Source of the DNA: Megalobrama amblycephala
Lineage: Eukaryota; Chordata; Actinopteri; Cypriniformes; Xenocyprididae
Assembly: GCF_018812025.1 (NCBI RefSeq)
Contig: NC_063044.1
Coordinates: 44,545,330 to 44,609,329 of the forward strand
Direction: 5' to 3'
Length of the DNA stretch: 64,000 nt
Notes under the pieces: model-generated
Seen by the model: only the letters and a program-made list of their open reading frames with translations
Databases searched by the model: none
What the model was told of the DNA's origin: nothing
Made by a program: the position numbers and the translations under genes
In this document: positions 20,640 through 33,321 of the stretch, in pieces
Layout of the letters: every line of letters starts with the position of its first letter
How positions within the stretch are numbered: the first letter of the stretch is position 1

Positions 20640-21116
20640 AAAAAAAAAAATAGCGGTCATTGAACGCAATTCATGTAATTTACTTAAGGATTAGTCTGAA
20701 GCGGACTTTTATGTTTAAGCTTTTCCAGTTTTATTTCAGCCTAGCTTGTTATTCACCCGCCTGCGCAGTTCAACAAGAAGATCACAGACGGGCAGATGTG
20801 AAACAGACCTGAGATTTATTGTGATGAAAGGAAAACAACAGAATTGCCATGTATCGAGGGTTTATGTGGGAAGACGTGGCATGCATCCTGGGAAGTAACC
20901 TTAGCAACCGGAGAATCCTGAACACCCTGCATAGTTGCTTTACGTAGAAGCATTGTTTCATCGCTGACGTCCCATTTTCAGCACCTTGGACAACGACGAG
21001 CACGCTTCACAGTGCGACACCGAGAAAAAACGGGATAATCGACGGATATTTCTATATTTACCAATTCTTTTCCTTCTATATCTACATTTATCACCGCGAG
21101 GAAGACGTATTGATTA
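20640..21116 (+). promoter_or_regulatory. cdk5r1: Presumed cdk5r1 promoter and first non-coding exon
   Basis: This is unique, non-repeat sequence between the MITE cluster and the inferred 5'UTR donor at 21117. It has scattered CpGs around 20980-21110 and no clear TATA box at a fixed distance. The transcription start cannot be set from sequence alone. The assignment rests on position relative to the gene and on the donor site at its end. Confidence 0.35.
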
Positions 21117-21786
21117 GTAAGTAACCGACATTTATGAGATTATAACCTATATTGACTCAAATTATCTTAATTTCAAAAACGCCTTTAAAGGGTTTTGCTC
21201 TTTATAGTTTATAAAATGTGAAAAACTCAAATTGTACTGTCCACACGAGCCAGTCATTATAAAGATGCTATCCTGATTTACGACAGCTCATTTTGTCTGA
21301 AGCGAGATGTTCTCATTTCCTCGTGTTGACCCACTAAATATTTTGAATAGCTTGATAAATTATGAGTTCATAAACGACTTAAAGCTTAAATGTGGTAATA
21401 GTCAAGCCAGCTAACCATTTCCAGCTCGCACTTTTTATTTACAAATGGATATGAATTGGGTATGAATGTGTTTACATCCTAGCCTTCCATTTTGAAGCTA
21501 AGATGGATGCTTTCGCATATTCTGCTGAATCTTCTGGTGAATCGCATACCAGCGGTTCAGTTCATTAAAACAGGGAAATCTATCTGTAGGCTATATGTTT
21601 AAAAATATATATATGTTTTTTAAATGTGTTTTCTAGACATAGAATATAGAGAGAGAGAGTGTGAGAGAAAAGAATTCATATGTTTTGCATGTTGTATTTA
21701 AATGGTGATGGTGGTTTCATTGCTTATTTAGATGAAATACTATTCTATCACTAAACATTAATATTATTTATTTATTTTATGGGCAG
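21117..21786 (+). other. cdk5r1: Probable 5'UTR intron of cdk5r1
   Basis: A consensus donor (A|GTAAGTAAC) begins at 21117 downstream of a region rich in upstream-exon-like sequence. A pyrimidine/T-rich tract ends in GGGCAG at 21786. Splicing would leave 37 nt of UTR before the cdk5r1 ATG at 21824. This is inferred from splice signals. Transcription could instead start inside this interval. Confidence 0.45.
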
Positions 21787-21823
21787 ATTCCATATCTAAA
21801 GACACTGTAATAACCAAGGCAAG

Positions 21824-22747
21824 ATGGGAACTGTTCTCTCAGTCTCCCCGAGTTATCGAAAGGGAGGCCTATTTGATGAAATACCACCCCCACTGGCACA
21901 TTATACAGCTGTGCAGAACAGTAAAAACGCCAAGGACAAGAGCCTGAAACGGCAGTCGCTCATCAATGTCCTGCCGTGGAAGCGCATCGTGGCGGCTTCG
22001 GCCAAGAGGAAAGGCTCTAAGAAGCTGGCGTCTGGCGACAGTCAAGATGAAGAGAGCGTGGGCACCCTCAACAGCCAAAACCTGAAGAAGTCCCAGTCCT
22101 GTGCCAATCTCTCCGGCTTCACACAGGAACCGGCCGTGAGCTCCATACCCACATCGAAAACTTCAGCCAATGTGGCCTCCACTGCGAAGAGGACCTCGAT
22201 CACTGGATCGGTGGGTCAGGCGACCAACGCTGGCACACCCAAAAGGGTGATCGTGCAGGCTTCCACCAGCGAGCTTCTGAGAAGCCTGGGCGAGTTCCTG
22301 TGCCGGCGCTGCTACCGACTGAAGCGCCTCTCTCCCGCCGACCCTGTTCTGTGGCTGCGCAGCGTGGACCGGTCCCTTCTGCTGCAGGGTTGGCAGGACC
22401 AGGGCTTCATCACCCCAGCTAACGTGGTCTTCCTCTATATGCTGTGCCGCGAGGTCATTACGGGCGAGGTGTCCAGCGAGCGCGAGCTGCAGGCCGAGCT
22501 GCTCACTTGCCTCTACCTGTCCTACTCCTACATGGGAAACGAGATTTCCTACCCGCTCAAACCCTTCCTGGTGGAGACGGATAAGGATGCCTTTTGGAAT
22601 CGCAGTCTGGCGATCATCAACCGCATGAGTAGCAAAATGCTCCAGCTTAACTCTGACCCGCACTACTTCACTCAGGTTTTCGCTGACCTGAAAAACGAAA
22701 GTCAAAAGGAGGAGGAGAACCGGATACTTATCGGCCTGGATCGATAA
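21824..22747 (+). CDS. cdk5r1: Cyclin-dependent kinase 5 activator 1 (p35)
   Basis: p35 binds and activates CDK5 in neurons and controls migration, axon guidance and synaptic function at the plasma membrane. The intact single-exon frame has 307 codons, the same length as human p35. The start MGTVLS carries the N-myristoylation glycine that anchors p35 to membranes. A basic patch ([15 protein letters not shown], residues 42-56) follows. Residues near F99 ([10 protein letters not shown]) correspond to the calpain site that releases p25. AGTPKRV includes T138, a CDK5 phosphorylation site in mammals. The C-terminal half, from about residue 140, is the cyclin-box-like CDK5-binding domain, with [19 protein letters not shown] and [19 protein letters not shown] almost identical to human. 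The ATG is the first in frame and gives the conserved N terminus. The variable linker (65-135) differs from mammals, as expected. Lack of introns in the coding part is normal for this gene. Confidence 0.97.
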   Translation: MGTVLSVSPSYRKGGLFDEIPPPLAHYTAVQNSKNAKDKSLKRQSLINVLPWKRIVAASAKRKGSKKLASGDSQDEESVGTLNSQNLKKSQSCANLSGFTQEPAVSSIPTSKTSANVASTAKRTSITGSVGQATNAGTPKRVIVQASTSELLRSLGEFLCRRCYRLKRLSPADPVLWLRSVDRSLLLQGWQDQGFITPANVVFLYMLCREVITGEVSSERELQAELLTCLYLSYSYMGNEISYPLKPFLVETDKDAFWNRSLAIINRMSSKMLQLNSDPHYFTQVFADLKNESQKEEENRILIGLDR

Positions 22748-25650
22748 GTGAGCCGTTTGTGCATAAACAGAAAAAGAAAAAAAAACTGTGCATAAAAAGG
22801 TTTTGTGCACAGAAACAAAACAAAAACTTTAGTGTTATTATTAGTATTAAAAAGCATAGATTTTTGAAGCTTATTTGTAGCAATGAATGCGATTGGATCA
22901 GCCATTCCCTTAAGGTCTGACCAAGATGCAGGACAACACCTTGCCAGCCAACAATGCGTTCTTTGACTAGTCGTGTGGCGTTTCTGAGGGCAATGAATCA
23001 ACTGCAGGATATTCCCGACTGGGCAGCATGTTGACCTTTCCAAGTGATTCCATCCATACACAAACATTAGCAGCAGTCTTTATGACTCCCAATAAAAAAA
23101 ATGCTTCTTGACTCACAATAAAGACTGAGCAAGCTCAGCTTGTGCTACAGTTTAGTAGTAGTTGAAAACGAGAGCCAAGTTAGCAACACTTTCAAAATTA
23201 TTCAAACCAAAGACTCTAGTTTGACATTCACATAAATCCTAGACCGATACACGAGGACCATGAACTGCTGCTCTTGCATGGCATCACTTTTTCAACATGT
23301 TATGTTTGTTTAGCATATCTTAGTGGCCTTCAAGAAGGTCTGGGTCTTAAACTGCTGCAGATTCAAGGCCATTTGATGAGGTGATCTGTACAAACGTACA
23401 TCAGTTGTTGTTGTTAATGACATTATATATCGAGGAAATCAATAACGATTTACGTGCTAAAAAGATTTGTGATGAAGAACCGACCACTGCTTCCAGCAGA
23501 ACAGAATCTTTCACCTCGAGAAGGAGACCGTTTTCCATGTTGCGCTACCTGTTGTCATCATGAAAACAACTGAAATCTCCAATGGGGAACAAACAAATAG
23601 AGCGCGGTTTTATGTATGTTCAGCAGCGAGTACTGTATGTTCTTATACGGGTGTTAATGCATGCTTCTTGTCCAACCACACTCTTTGTTTTATGATTTGA
23701 TGGTCACAATTTTATATAATGTTCTTTTGGACAGTGTTCCAAAAATTATGTGCCATAAAAGTTATAAAATTCAGCCAGAAGTACACTAAGCTTTTGTAGC
23801 CTTCTCATTAGGAAAGGGATATTTTTGAAAGAGCAAAGGAGAAGAGACATTATGGAAAGACTTGAGCTGGAGACATACAATGTTACAAATATTTTGTTAA
23901 AAAAAAAAAGAAGAAAGTAAATTGCTTATATTATTAGAAACTTGCCATTGCTTCAAGTCCAGAATAGTATTTTCATAATAAAAACAAAACCCTACAGTTA
24001 TTTTAAATACACAAAATGCCCTAAAATACATATCAAACATAAAAATTCTAAAAGATGGTGGTGCAAAACAAAATAGTGCAAGGGTCATGTGCAAAATAAA
24101 CTATGAATAATGTTACGTTACAGTTTTAAGTCAATCTGTTTAAAGAAAGCACTTACAAATATGCCCAACAAGCTTCTTTGTTATCTTCTTTTCTGTATTT
24201 TTATGCTATCTTACAAAATGTGAGAAGACAGCTGATTTGATTCATGCACAGTTTTTCTTCTGTTAAACTGTATGACACATTGCAAACCAGATATGTTGTC
24301 GATTGAAATGCAATTAACAACCATCTTAAGAAGGAGGTGTTGTCCTTCCTGTGAATAAGAAATACACATTCATCAGCATTTGTCGATACATTGTTTGCTC
24401 ACTATTCAATCTTTAGTATGTGACTTGAGGACAAGCACAGTTTTTGTTAAAGATGATCAACAGTGATGAAGGAGGGAGATTTAAAGCAGTTCACAGGTTG
24501 CTTTGTGAGAGTCTTAAGAGGCCTCTATTAAAAAAAAACCAGTACAACAGCTTTTCAATATGCAAATGATGACATAATGATGACATACTAAGATTATTAC
24601 CTGGACACACACAAACTGATCAAATCAACTCAGATGGCAGGTCATCTGTGACCTGATTGCACTACGTTTAGCAATATGCACAATTGAAGTTCAAAGATCA
24701 ATGACAGACAAAAGCTAGCAGACAACGTCTTTAAATCCATTTATTTGTCTTTTGTCTGTTAAAAAGTTTTTTTCTGCTTCTACATGGGATCATATTTACA
24801 CACAAGACTATATATTTCTGATTATTTGCTAGTGACAATGCATTCACATTTATCCCCCATATTTTGTGTCTGGCCTCATTCTGATTAAACACTGATGGTG
24901 CTAATAATGCAAAGATCACGTATTACCCATAGCAAGACCGTTCTCATTGGTTAGCTGAATGTAGTGAAGTTTTGTACATAGGGCAAAAAGACTGTACATG
25001 CATTGATGCTACTATAACAAATGGCTCCATTGGTAGAATGGGATACTGGATGTGATGATAACTGACAGTAAAGGTTTGGAGGAGGACCATACAGCAACTT
25101 TGTTCTTGTCATAGATAGCCTAATAAAACAGGCAAAATTGTGTTATGTTTCATACAATTTTTGTGGTTGATGTAACGATCTTCAACAAGAAAAAAAAACT
25201 GTATAGCAACAAGAGACTGAAATACGAATTTCTCTTTTCTTTATGTTTCACATTGTGTGAATTTTGTTGATCAAAATGAAACAAAAATGAGTAACTATGA
25301 TATATTTAAAGAAGCAATCTGTTACAGTATATGGGTGTGTATGAATGTGAGTTTGTGCAATGACTTTGGTCAACTCTTCTATCTACTTTCTATAAAAATG
25401 TGCATTTGCAAGCAAAATATTGATTATGTGTCTTTATTTTTTATATGCCTCATATACATGCACAACAAACTGATTCCAAATTACATGACAAAAATTGTAG
25501 TTAGTAATTATGACTATTTTTTTTATTACATATTAGATTACTTTTGATTAATCTGTTTATCACATTGATTTGAAAAGGATAATCTTGCACCATATTGATA
25601 TAAAAAAAATACAAAGAGAAAGAAAATATATTCCATTCTGTTATCAACAA
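22748..25650 (+). other. cdk5r1: cdk5r1 3'UTR and downstream unique DNA
   Basis: About 2.9 kb follow the cdk5r1 stop without recognised mobile elements and without a plausible second gene. Mammalian CDK5R1 has a long 3'UTR, so much of this may be transcribed. Candidate AATAAA signals occur near 23092, 23118 and 24097, and further A/T-rich signals lie near 25120. The true end is unknown. Small open frames here are short, lack domains and look random. Confidence 0.4.
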
Positions 25651-25900
25651 CATGAAGTGCATTAAATATTACATTACATCAGGGTTTCCCAGAATAAGGT
25701 TCATGAAGAAACTGCAGGGCTTTGTGAGGTTAATGAAAAGCTATTAAGTAGGCTAATTAAAATAAAAAAATAAAAACAAATAAATAAAAACAATCAAAAT
25801 AAAACATGTACAACATTAAATGATGTGAATTTGTACATTTTAATGTGTTTGAAAGACAAAAGACTTTAAATGACTCACTGTGTGATAATTCAAGAAAAAA

Positions 25901-26130
25901 ATAAAGGGTTAGTTCACCCAAAAAATGAAAATTCTGTCATTAATTACTCACCCTCATGTCATTCCACACCCATAAGACCTTCTTTCACCTTCAGAACACA
26001 AATTAAGATATTTTTTGATGAAATCCAAGGTTTTTTTTTATTTTTTTTTATTTATCTCCCATAGAAAGTAACATAATTACCAAGGCCCAGAAAAGTAGTA
26101 AAGCATTGTTAAAATAGTCAACATGACTAC
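25901..26130. mobile_element. Outer family C MITE, left part
   Basis: Starts AAAGGGTTAGTTCACCCAAA and runs through ACCTTCAGAACACAAATTAA to AGTCAACATGACTAC. The arm stops at 26130, where another TTAA element begins. The matching right part is at 28786-29214. Confidence 0.75.
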
Positions 26131-26923
26131 TTAAAGGGTTAGTTCACCCAAAAATAAAAATTCTGTCATTAAGTACCCTCATGTCGTTACACACCGTAAG
26201 ACCTTTGTTCATCTTCAGAACACAAATTAAGATATTTTTGATCAAATCCGATGGCACTTTCAATGCCCAGAAAGCTACTAAAGACATATTTAAAACAGTT
26301 CATGTGACTACAGTGGTTCAACCTTAATGTTATGAAGAGACGAGAATACTTTTTGTGCACCAAAAAAACAAAATAATGACTTTATTCAACAATATTTAGT
26401 GATGGGTGATTTCAAAACACTGCTTCACGAAGCTTCGAAGATTTACGAATCTTTTGTTTCGAATCAGTGGTTCAGAGCGTGTATCAAACTGCCAAAGTCA
26501 CGCCCCCTAGTGGTGAACCATTGAAATTGCGAAACACTTATGATGTAACGATGCCTCATTTACTGAAGTCATGTGACTTTCTCACTCCAAACCACTGATT
26601 TTAAACAAAAGATTCGTAAAGCTTAGAAGCAGTGTTTTGAAATCGCCCATCACTAGATATTGTTGAATAAAGTTGTTATTAAAACGTATTCTCGTTGCCA
26701 CTGCAGTCACATGAACTGTTTAAATATGTCTTTAGTAGCTTTCTGGGTTTTTGAAAGTGTTAATTATCTTGCTGTCAATGGAGGCCTCACTGAGCCATTG
26801 GATTTTATCAAAAATATCTTAATTTGTGTTCTGAAGATGAACAAAGGTCTTACGGGTGTGGAACGACATGAGGGTGAGTAATTAATGACAGAAATTTTAT
26901 TTTTGGTTGAACTAACCCTTTAA
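26131..26923. mobile_element. Family C MITE nested in the outer copy
   Basis: Full-length element from TTAAAGGGTTAGTTCACCCA to GTTGAACTAACCCTTTAA. Its right-hand TTAA (26920-26923) is shared with the left end of the next element. Confidence 0.8.
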
Positions 26924-28785
26924 CCCTTTAACTTTCACCCCTAGATAGAGCCAATGAAAAAATTATTTTTCTTAAATTTCTTATTATTGAACATATAAAA
27001 AATGACCTCAAGCAGTTTTTTTTTGTCAATTTATGTTTTTATCTAAAAGATATAAAACTCTACCGTACGGTTGAGATGTCAGTTTATGGTAAATATTTTT
27101 ACCACATTTTTTACATTTGTGGTACTATTTTTTTTTTTCATTTGTGGGCTTTTCTGAATAATAAACATACCTGTAACAGTGTTAATATGTCTTAGATACC
27201 TTCCATAATTATCAGGGTTCACATGAAATTAAGTTTATTTAAAAAAAAAAAAATGTATACATTACGTATTGTCTTATGGTGGTCAATATAATATCCAGAC
27301 CATTTTCAGTGAATTTAATTCATAACCATTTCAATAAATTCAGCAAATTTCAGTAAATTCAGGTAATATGGCAATTTAAAGCATTTTTCACAACAGGAAT
27401 ACTGCAAGTTTTGTAAAATATCTAAGTCTATTTATCGTCCATAAATTCTATTTTTAGTCATTTTACTTGAGCTCCTGAATGTTCAAACCAGAGTTTTTCT
27501 AATTTTTTGGTTTGGTTGACAGGTACATGTATAAAAGCACTCTGAAATGGTTGGTTGTTTTACTTTATAAGCACTCTCTAATGCTCTGCTGAAGCTTGCG
27601 GTTTGAAAAAAAATCATACCATATGTAGAAGTGTGAATGCAAATACTAGCTACTTGCTTGATTTCACACATTGTGAAATGAATTACCAATATTTGCAAAA
27701 TGGACATTATTGCTGTTGCCATAATAGTCTTCTTCTTCATCAGTTTTCTCTAAAAACTTGCAAAATCTCTGTCAAAGTACTAAAATTGAAGAAGAATTTA
27801 GTTCGCCACTAATATAAAAATATGTTCTATATAGTGGGCAAACTCTGGAGGGCCACTGCCCTGCATAGTTTAGCTCTCCAACCCTGATAAAACTCACCTG
27901 CCTGTAGTTTTCTAGTAATCCTGAAGGCATTGATTAGCTGGTTCAGGTGTGTTTGATTAGGGTTGGAGCTAAACTCTGCAGGGCAGTGGCCCTCCAGGAC
28001 CGAGTTTGCCCACCCCTGTTCTATATGAATGCAATCCAAACATGCTATATCTGCCTTTTTTGGCATTGCAATGTAAATTGTGTTGCTTCCATGCAATTTA
28101 CAAGTCCTCTTCCAAGGCCTCATGGGATAGTAAAGTGTCTTTGTATGTATGTAACACTCACTTTTCATTACCCGATCAGTTCCTTTCCACTATACGCAAA
28201 ATAAAATACTGCATAAATGTATGTGTGAGTAACATTTATGAAATTGTATTTTATATTCCATTAAGTTTTTACTATGTCTGCTTGAGGAAAAAAATAAAAA
28301 ATATCCCCATGGACATCCTCATAATCCACTCTTAGATCACCCTATTGTCACACCTCAGTTCCTACCATCTGGCTATTTTTACCCTTTACAGACATATCAA
28401 CCGTACGGTCACGCATAGTTTCGGAAAGTCATGGCAAACAGGTGTTTCTGTATTTCTCTTATATTTTGCCATATTTCTGTTGTTTAGACTCTACCCTACT
28501 AACTACAACATTGTGGTTTGATTCCCTCCTTAACTGATACCATGTTTGACCCTATTATTCGATGACCGTTCAGCAACTTCATTCTTTCGTGTGACCGACT
28601 GAAGTGTGCAAACTGATGCGGTCACCTGAAAATTTAAAAGTCCCATCCCTCCATGACAAAAGCAAATAATGGGGTGGGACAATAGAGCTGTGGTAGATTT
28701 TTGTCTCATCTCCTTCATTTGACAGATTTTTTTCACACTCAAAGTAAGGTCTACCGTACGGTTGAGAAATCAGTTAAAGGGTTAA
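26920..28785. mobile_element. TTAA element with 14 bp ends (family D), about 1.87 kb
   Basis: Left end TTAACCCTTTAACTTTCACC, right end AGTTAAAGGGTTAA at 28772-28785: a 14 bp terminal inverted repeat flanked by TTAA. A subterminal motif, CTACCGTACGGTTGAGA, occurs at 27061 and again at 28752 in the same orientation, with CCGTACGG also near 28399. Small open frames inside (such as 28742-28530) show no transposase motif. Features fit a non-autonomous piggyBac-type element; this is inference. Confidence 0.65.
27833..28018. mobile_element. hAT-type MITE with perfect 8 bp target duplication
   Basis: A 186 bp hairpin element: GCAGGGCAGTGGCCCTCCAG near 27978 pairs with the inverse near 27850. It is flanked by TTCTATAT at 27825-27832 and 28019-28026. 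An 8 bp duplication and CCCACCCCTG end fit the hAT superfamily. It sits inside the family D element. Confidence 0.85.
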
Positions 28786-29214
28786 TGTTATGAAGCAACA
28801 AGAATACTTTTTGTGTGCAAAAAACAAAACAAAAATAATGACTTTATTCAATAATTCCTCCTCTCCCTTGTCATTCTCCTATGTTGTTTACACTGACAGT
28901 GCAGTGCTTTCTGTGTTCTACGTCAGAATGCCTCACGGCTAGTATTGGCAACGTTCTGATGCAGAACATGGAAGCCTGCACCGTCTATACAACGTAAACT
29001 GCATAGGAGAATGATAAAGGAAAAGAGAAATTGTTGAATAAAGTCATTATTTTTGAGCACAAAAAGTATTCTTGTTGATTCATAACATTAAGGTTGAACC
29101 ACTGTAGTCACTTTTTTTTGTTCTGAAGATGAACGAAGGTCTTACGGGTGTGGAACGACATGAGGGTGAGTAAATAATGACAGAAATTTAATTTTTGGGT
29201 TAACTAACACTTTA
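28786..29214. mobile_element. Outer family C MITE, right part
   Basis: Continues the element begun at 25901: TGTTATGAAGCAACAAGAAT to the terminal TTGGGTTAACTAACACTTTAA. The stretch corresponding to AGTGGTTCAACC, expected between the two parts, is missing. Confidence 0.75.
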
Positions 29215-29967
29215 ATGCTTTAATGTGTTCGTCAGTCTTGCAATGTTGACAAAACTCTTTTAAAAGTGCAATTATTTCTGTAAATCCAGTGATCAAATGC
29301 CGTGTGGGTCTCAGTTTTCAGTGATAGACTTATGGGTGGTCTATGTGTGCATTTAAAATATAACTATAATATCATATAAAATAATATTCTATAATAAAAT
29401 ATAACAATCAATGAATTATGAATAATTTACTGCCATTGTGAAGATAGCATATAATCATGTTATCCATAAAAAATGCAACTCTAGTCTGATCATGAGTGTT
29501 TTAAAATGTAATATAATATAATTGCAAGTACTTAATTTTTGGAGTCTGATTAGTAGTATGTGAAAAAGAAAGTACACCCTTATAAAATCTATGGTTATAT
29601 CTTGTTTATATTTTTCATTTTCTTTTTATTTCTATTAATTCGCCATCACCATACACTAGCTACACATATAAGACATAAGAACGTGCACCTCATTGACTAG
29701 TAATGGGCAACTGCAGTATTACGTAACTCCATTCCCCACTAGCGTTTGTCACGGCAGCTCGTAACATGGGTACACATCACAATGCAGCACACTGCCATCT
29801 GCTGGAGAACATTTAACAGATTGCGTGAAGAAGTGAAACCGACTCAGTTTTCATATCAGCTGCATATTGTGTACATATGTGCATTTTACATACCATATGA
29901 AACGGCCTTAAGTGAATTCCTGTCACATAAATACTGTCATAAGTTGCAAAATATACACTGTTGCTTA
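29215..29967. other. Intergenic DNA, nothing recognised
   Basis: A/T-rich sequence between two transposons with no domain-bearing open frame. The short frame at 29746-30012 overlaps the start of the next element and is not gene-like. Confidence 0.5.
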
Positions 29968-29975
29968 CCTGTAAG

Positions 29976-31831
29976 CAGGGTTTCGGCAAAAATACATCAA
30001 AATATATTTTAAAATAAAATACCAAATACCTTAATTTTAAGTGTATCAAAATAAACTACAAAATACAGCAGCCACAAAATGTATCAAAATAAACTACTGT
30101 ATTTTTGTATTTTAAAAATACTAAAAAATACTTTTACAAGGGAGCATGAAATTTCTTCACAAACCTTTCATCAATTGGCCTATTTGATCGATCCCTTCAC
30201 CATTACACTGACTCAGTTGATTAATTAAACAATGGTTGATAGAAAACAGCTTTTTCTGCCAGAGTCATGCAATAAATCTGACATATGCAACCAGTTAAAG
30301 GCAAAATTTACAAAAACCACTAGAACAATGTTATTTTGTTGACTTGTGTACTTGCATTATCCCAAATGTTTCCAAGAATGTTTAAATCCAGAGAAATAAG
30401 CAAATTTAACCAGGACACGGACCGTGTCCGTGCATTGCCTATCAATGACATCATACCTGCGTTACCCTCGATTTCCGGTTTTATTTTGTAGAAACAATGG
30501 AAACACCAAAGAGGCTTTAATATATTATGTGTTTTATTAGACAGGGATACATTCATCATCAGTAAAACTAATCATGTTATATAGCTCAACACAGGAAGTC
30601 TTATTGTTTAAATCTATTTTTTTTTATTTATTATTATTTACAGTGAGTACCATGTTTTACCATGACTAATATCGATCTAGATTACTGCAGTGTGCATTAA
30701 GTGTCTCATAGTAGCCGCTGAGCGAACGCAGAGTACTATAACAACTTTTAACACACAAATGTATCTAATATGATAAAACAGAGCTGCTTTACCCCCCATA
30801 CTCATGACTGGAAGAAGCGGAAGCATCGACTGCGGCATAATAAAATTTCCACTGCTCTCAAGATGTGTCGTGTGTCGCACTCGGCTCTCATTAGCAATCG
30901 CTTCAGCAGCCTTGTCACAGCACTCTGTCCTGCTCTGCTTCATACTACAGTAACATTAATAATCTCATCCATGAAGATAATTTCTGCCCGGGTCCTGTCC
31001 TGTTTCTTTTCCACCGGCTGTAGACGTGAAGACAACACCTCCCATGATTCTGTGAAATCAAGGCGTCATCAAGCTACGTCTTTGTTTTGAATGAGCAATC
31101 TCTTGCAGCGAAAAATTACATATTGTGGCTTTAACAGATCAAATATTTACACATCCCTGTGATCGCCCAGATGAAGGTTAGTTTTAAAGTAACCAACAGT
31201 TTAACGTTTAACAGTTTGCGAATGACTTAATTGTATCCTAATTTAGTTACTTGGTGTTTAGTAACAAAGGGACTACTTTGCATCAGCAACACTGATTCAA
31301 TGAGAAACAACTCATTCACAAGAAGACAACTGTTGGCTCCTGTATTCATAGCAACTAGTTTCTAACTAATTAATCAACTGATTGTTAATCATAAATATAG
31401 GGGGTTGCTACTCAGTATAATAGTTTTCAAGAACATTATGTAAATTGGAAAACTATTTAGCCTAGGCTACTAAAACAAACACCAAAACGTAACATGAACT
31501 GTTAAAAATTATAGCAATTTATACAAAAAATGTATTGAAAGCTGGCAGCCTGCACATTTCTTGACCACCTTCTTCCATATGGATCAATTTTCTGTTCTGA
31601 TCGCAACAAGTCTCTGCAAACTATTGAGTACGCACCAATCAGAGGCCGCAATTTTATGATATCATGTAGACTTACAAAGTATTTTACAGTATTTTAAAAC
31701 TACAAAAATACAAAACACTAAAATATTTTGATACAAAATACAAAGCCATTTTCATCAACCCAATCAAATACAAATTACAAAATACTATTTTATATTTGAA
31801 ATACATGTATCATAAATACTGCCCATCCCTG
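29976..31831. mobile_element. hAT-type non-autonomous element, 1.86 kb
   Basis: Flanked by a perfect 8 bp duplication CCTGTAAG at 29968-29975 and 31832-31839. The ends are CAGGG and its inverse CCCTG. Long subterminal regions rich in AAAATAC/GTATTTT motifs occur on both sides. The centre (about 30400-31140) is less A/T-rich but has no recognised transposase. The 106-codon frame at 30770-31090 lacks any known motif. Confidence 0.8.
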
Positions 31832-32039
31832 CCTGTAAGCATGAGATTCTGTTGACACAATGGACAAGTTTCAGTGCTACTACACTACAAAATGACCAGA
31901 GGGAGCGAGAGATACAGGGGTAGTGGCTTTTTTGCATCAGATGCATGTCACTTTGTTCGCATCTGATTCGTCCAGTTTGGGTTTGTGATGATCTCTAACC
32001 CACAACAATTGCCTCGGGAGGCTTTGCAACATTTTCTGG

Positions 32040-32324
32040 CCAGAGAGGAGTTATATAAGAAGACAAACTTGCAGAGTGTGGTAATACAGATCAAGCATCG
32101 TAGGATGAAATGGCTTGGGCATGTCCTTCAGATGGACCAGAACCGCATCCCAAGTAGCTATGAGCTGGAGAGTAAAGGAAGCAAGGAAGGCCAAAGACAA
32201 CCTGGGGGAGGACTGTAGATGCCGAACGAAAAGCACTACACCTATCATTGGGTTGGGTTGGGATAAAATAAGATGGAATCAGATTGTCACGGCCTTATGT
32301 TGTGTAGGGAACTATGAGGCATAA
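32040..32324 (+). pseudogene. LINE reverse transcriptase C-terminal remnant
   Basis: The first frame reads IKHRRMKWLGHVLQMDQNRIP. After a frameshift near 32150 the reading continues as MSWRVKEARKAKDNLGED and GLGWDKIRWNQIVTALC to a stop at 32324. RRxxWLGHVLRM...RIP is the hallmark of the end of endonuclease-reverse transcriptase ORFs in several non-LTR families. Short and frame-shifted, so inactive. Confidence 0.7.
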
Positions 32325-32610
32325 GTAATAAAGTAAGTAACCCAGAATAAAACCTCCTCCGGGGCAGGTTAGACGTGTAGCGTAAGTTACCATGGCAATG
32401 AACACCGTTAAAAAAACAATCCACCTTCATGAGCCCGACAAAGATTTTGCTCAAACTTATCTGGGTAGCAACTGAAACCGGCTTTGTGCAACAGGCCACA
32501 GGCCTACATACTGTTTACAAACAGGTTTCCCGAAAGGAGAACGTTTTCTTGTCTGTCATTGGTCTGCAAACAATTGGTCTGCAAAAGTCGTAAAAAAAAA
32601 AGTGCTTATT
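32325..32610. other. Intergenic DNA, nothing recognised
   Basis: About 290 bp between a LINE remnant and a DNA transposon. No open frame or repeat structure was identified. Confidence 0.45.
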
Positions 32611-33321
32611 CACTGTAAAAAAATCCCAGTAAAATTTATGGTAAAAAAACGGCAGCTGTGGTTGCCAGAACTTTACCGTAAAAAATACAGTAGTAACGTA
32701 AAAAAAAAAATCTGTTAAATTTACGGTAAAATAACGTATTTCATTCATTGATATAATGTTAATTTACCAACCTAATGAAGTACTAATATCTGTTTTGATA
32801 TTACAGTGGTGATAAGAGTCACATGATGAAGTTCATCACAAGCAGATTTTCCGCAAGCTGAGAAGGACAACACTAACATATAGAAGGTGCACACAGTGTC
32901 ATTCACACACACACTAAACACAAAATGAAATTTTAAAAATGCAATAAACATTAATTTAACAACATTAGATGTAACATAAAACCCTAATGTACATAACTGA
33001 TTAGAAAAAAATGAGAAAAACTAAGAAGAAACAGAGTTATTTCAACAAAAATATATCAAATGTGAAGTGTCACGCAGGGAATTGTGGGAATGTCAATTTA
33101 CGGGTTTCACTGTAAATTTTACAATGAATTGTTATTTTTCACTTCCAAAAACTGTGAATTTAATGGTATTTTACCGTAAAATTACATTAAATGTACCGTT
33201 AGATCTATTACAGTTATTCACCGTATATAGTACGGAAACTTTTTGTAAACCAATTGACAGTTTTTCACTGCAGCATTTTTACAGTCTTTTACTGTTAAAA
33301 TCACGGTCATGTTTTACAGTG
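32611..33321. mobile_element. Non-autonomous DNA transposon with CACTGTAAAA ends
   Basis: Left end CACTGTAAAAAAATCC, right end GTTTTACAGTG. Subterminal regions are full of TTTACGGTAAA-type motifs in both orientations. CACTG ends with such subterminal repeats fit CACTA/EnSpm-type elements of fish. No transposase gene is present in the 711 bp. Confidence 0.65.

Noticed and set aside
22163..22810. 215-codon open frame antisense to cdk5r1
   Set aside because: It is the shadow of the p35 coding sequence caused by its codon bias; no independent support.
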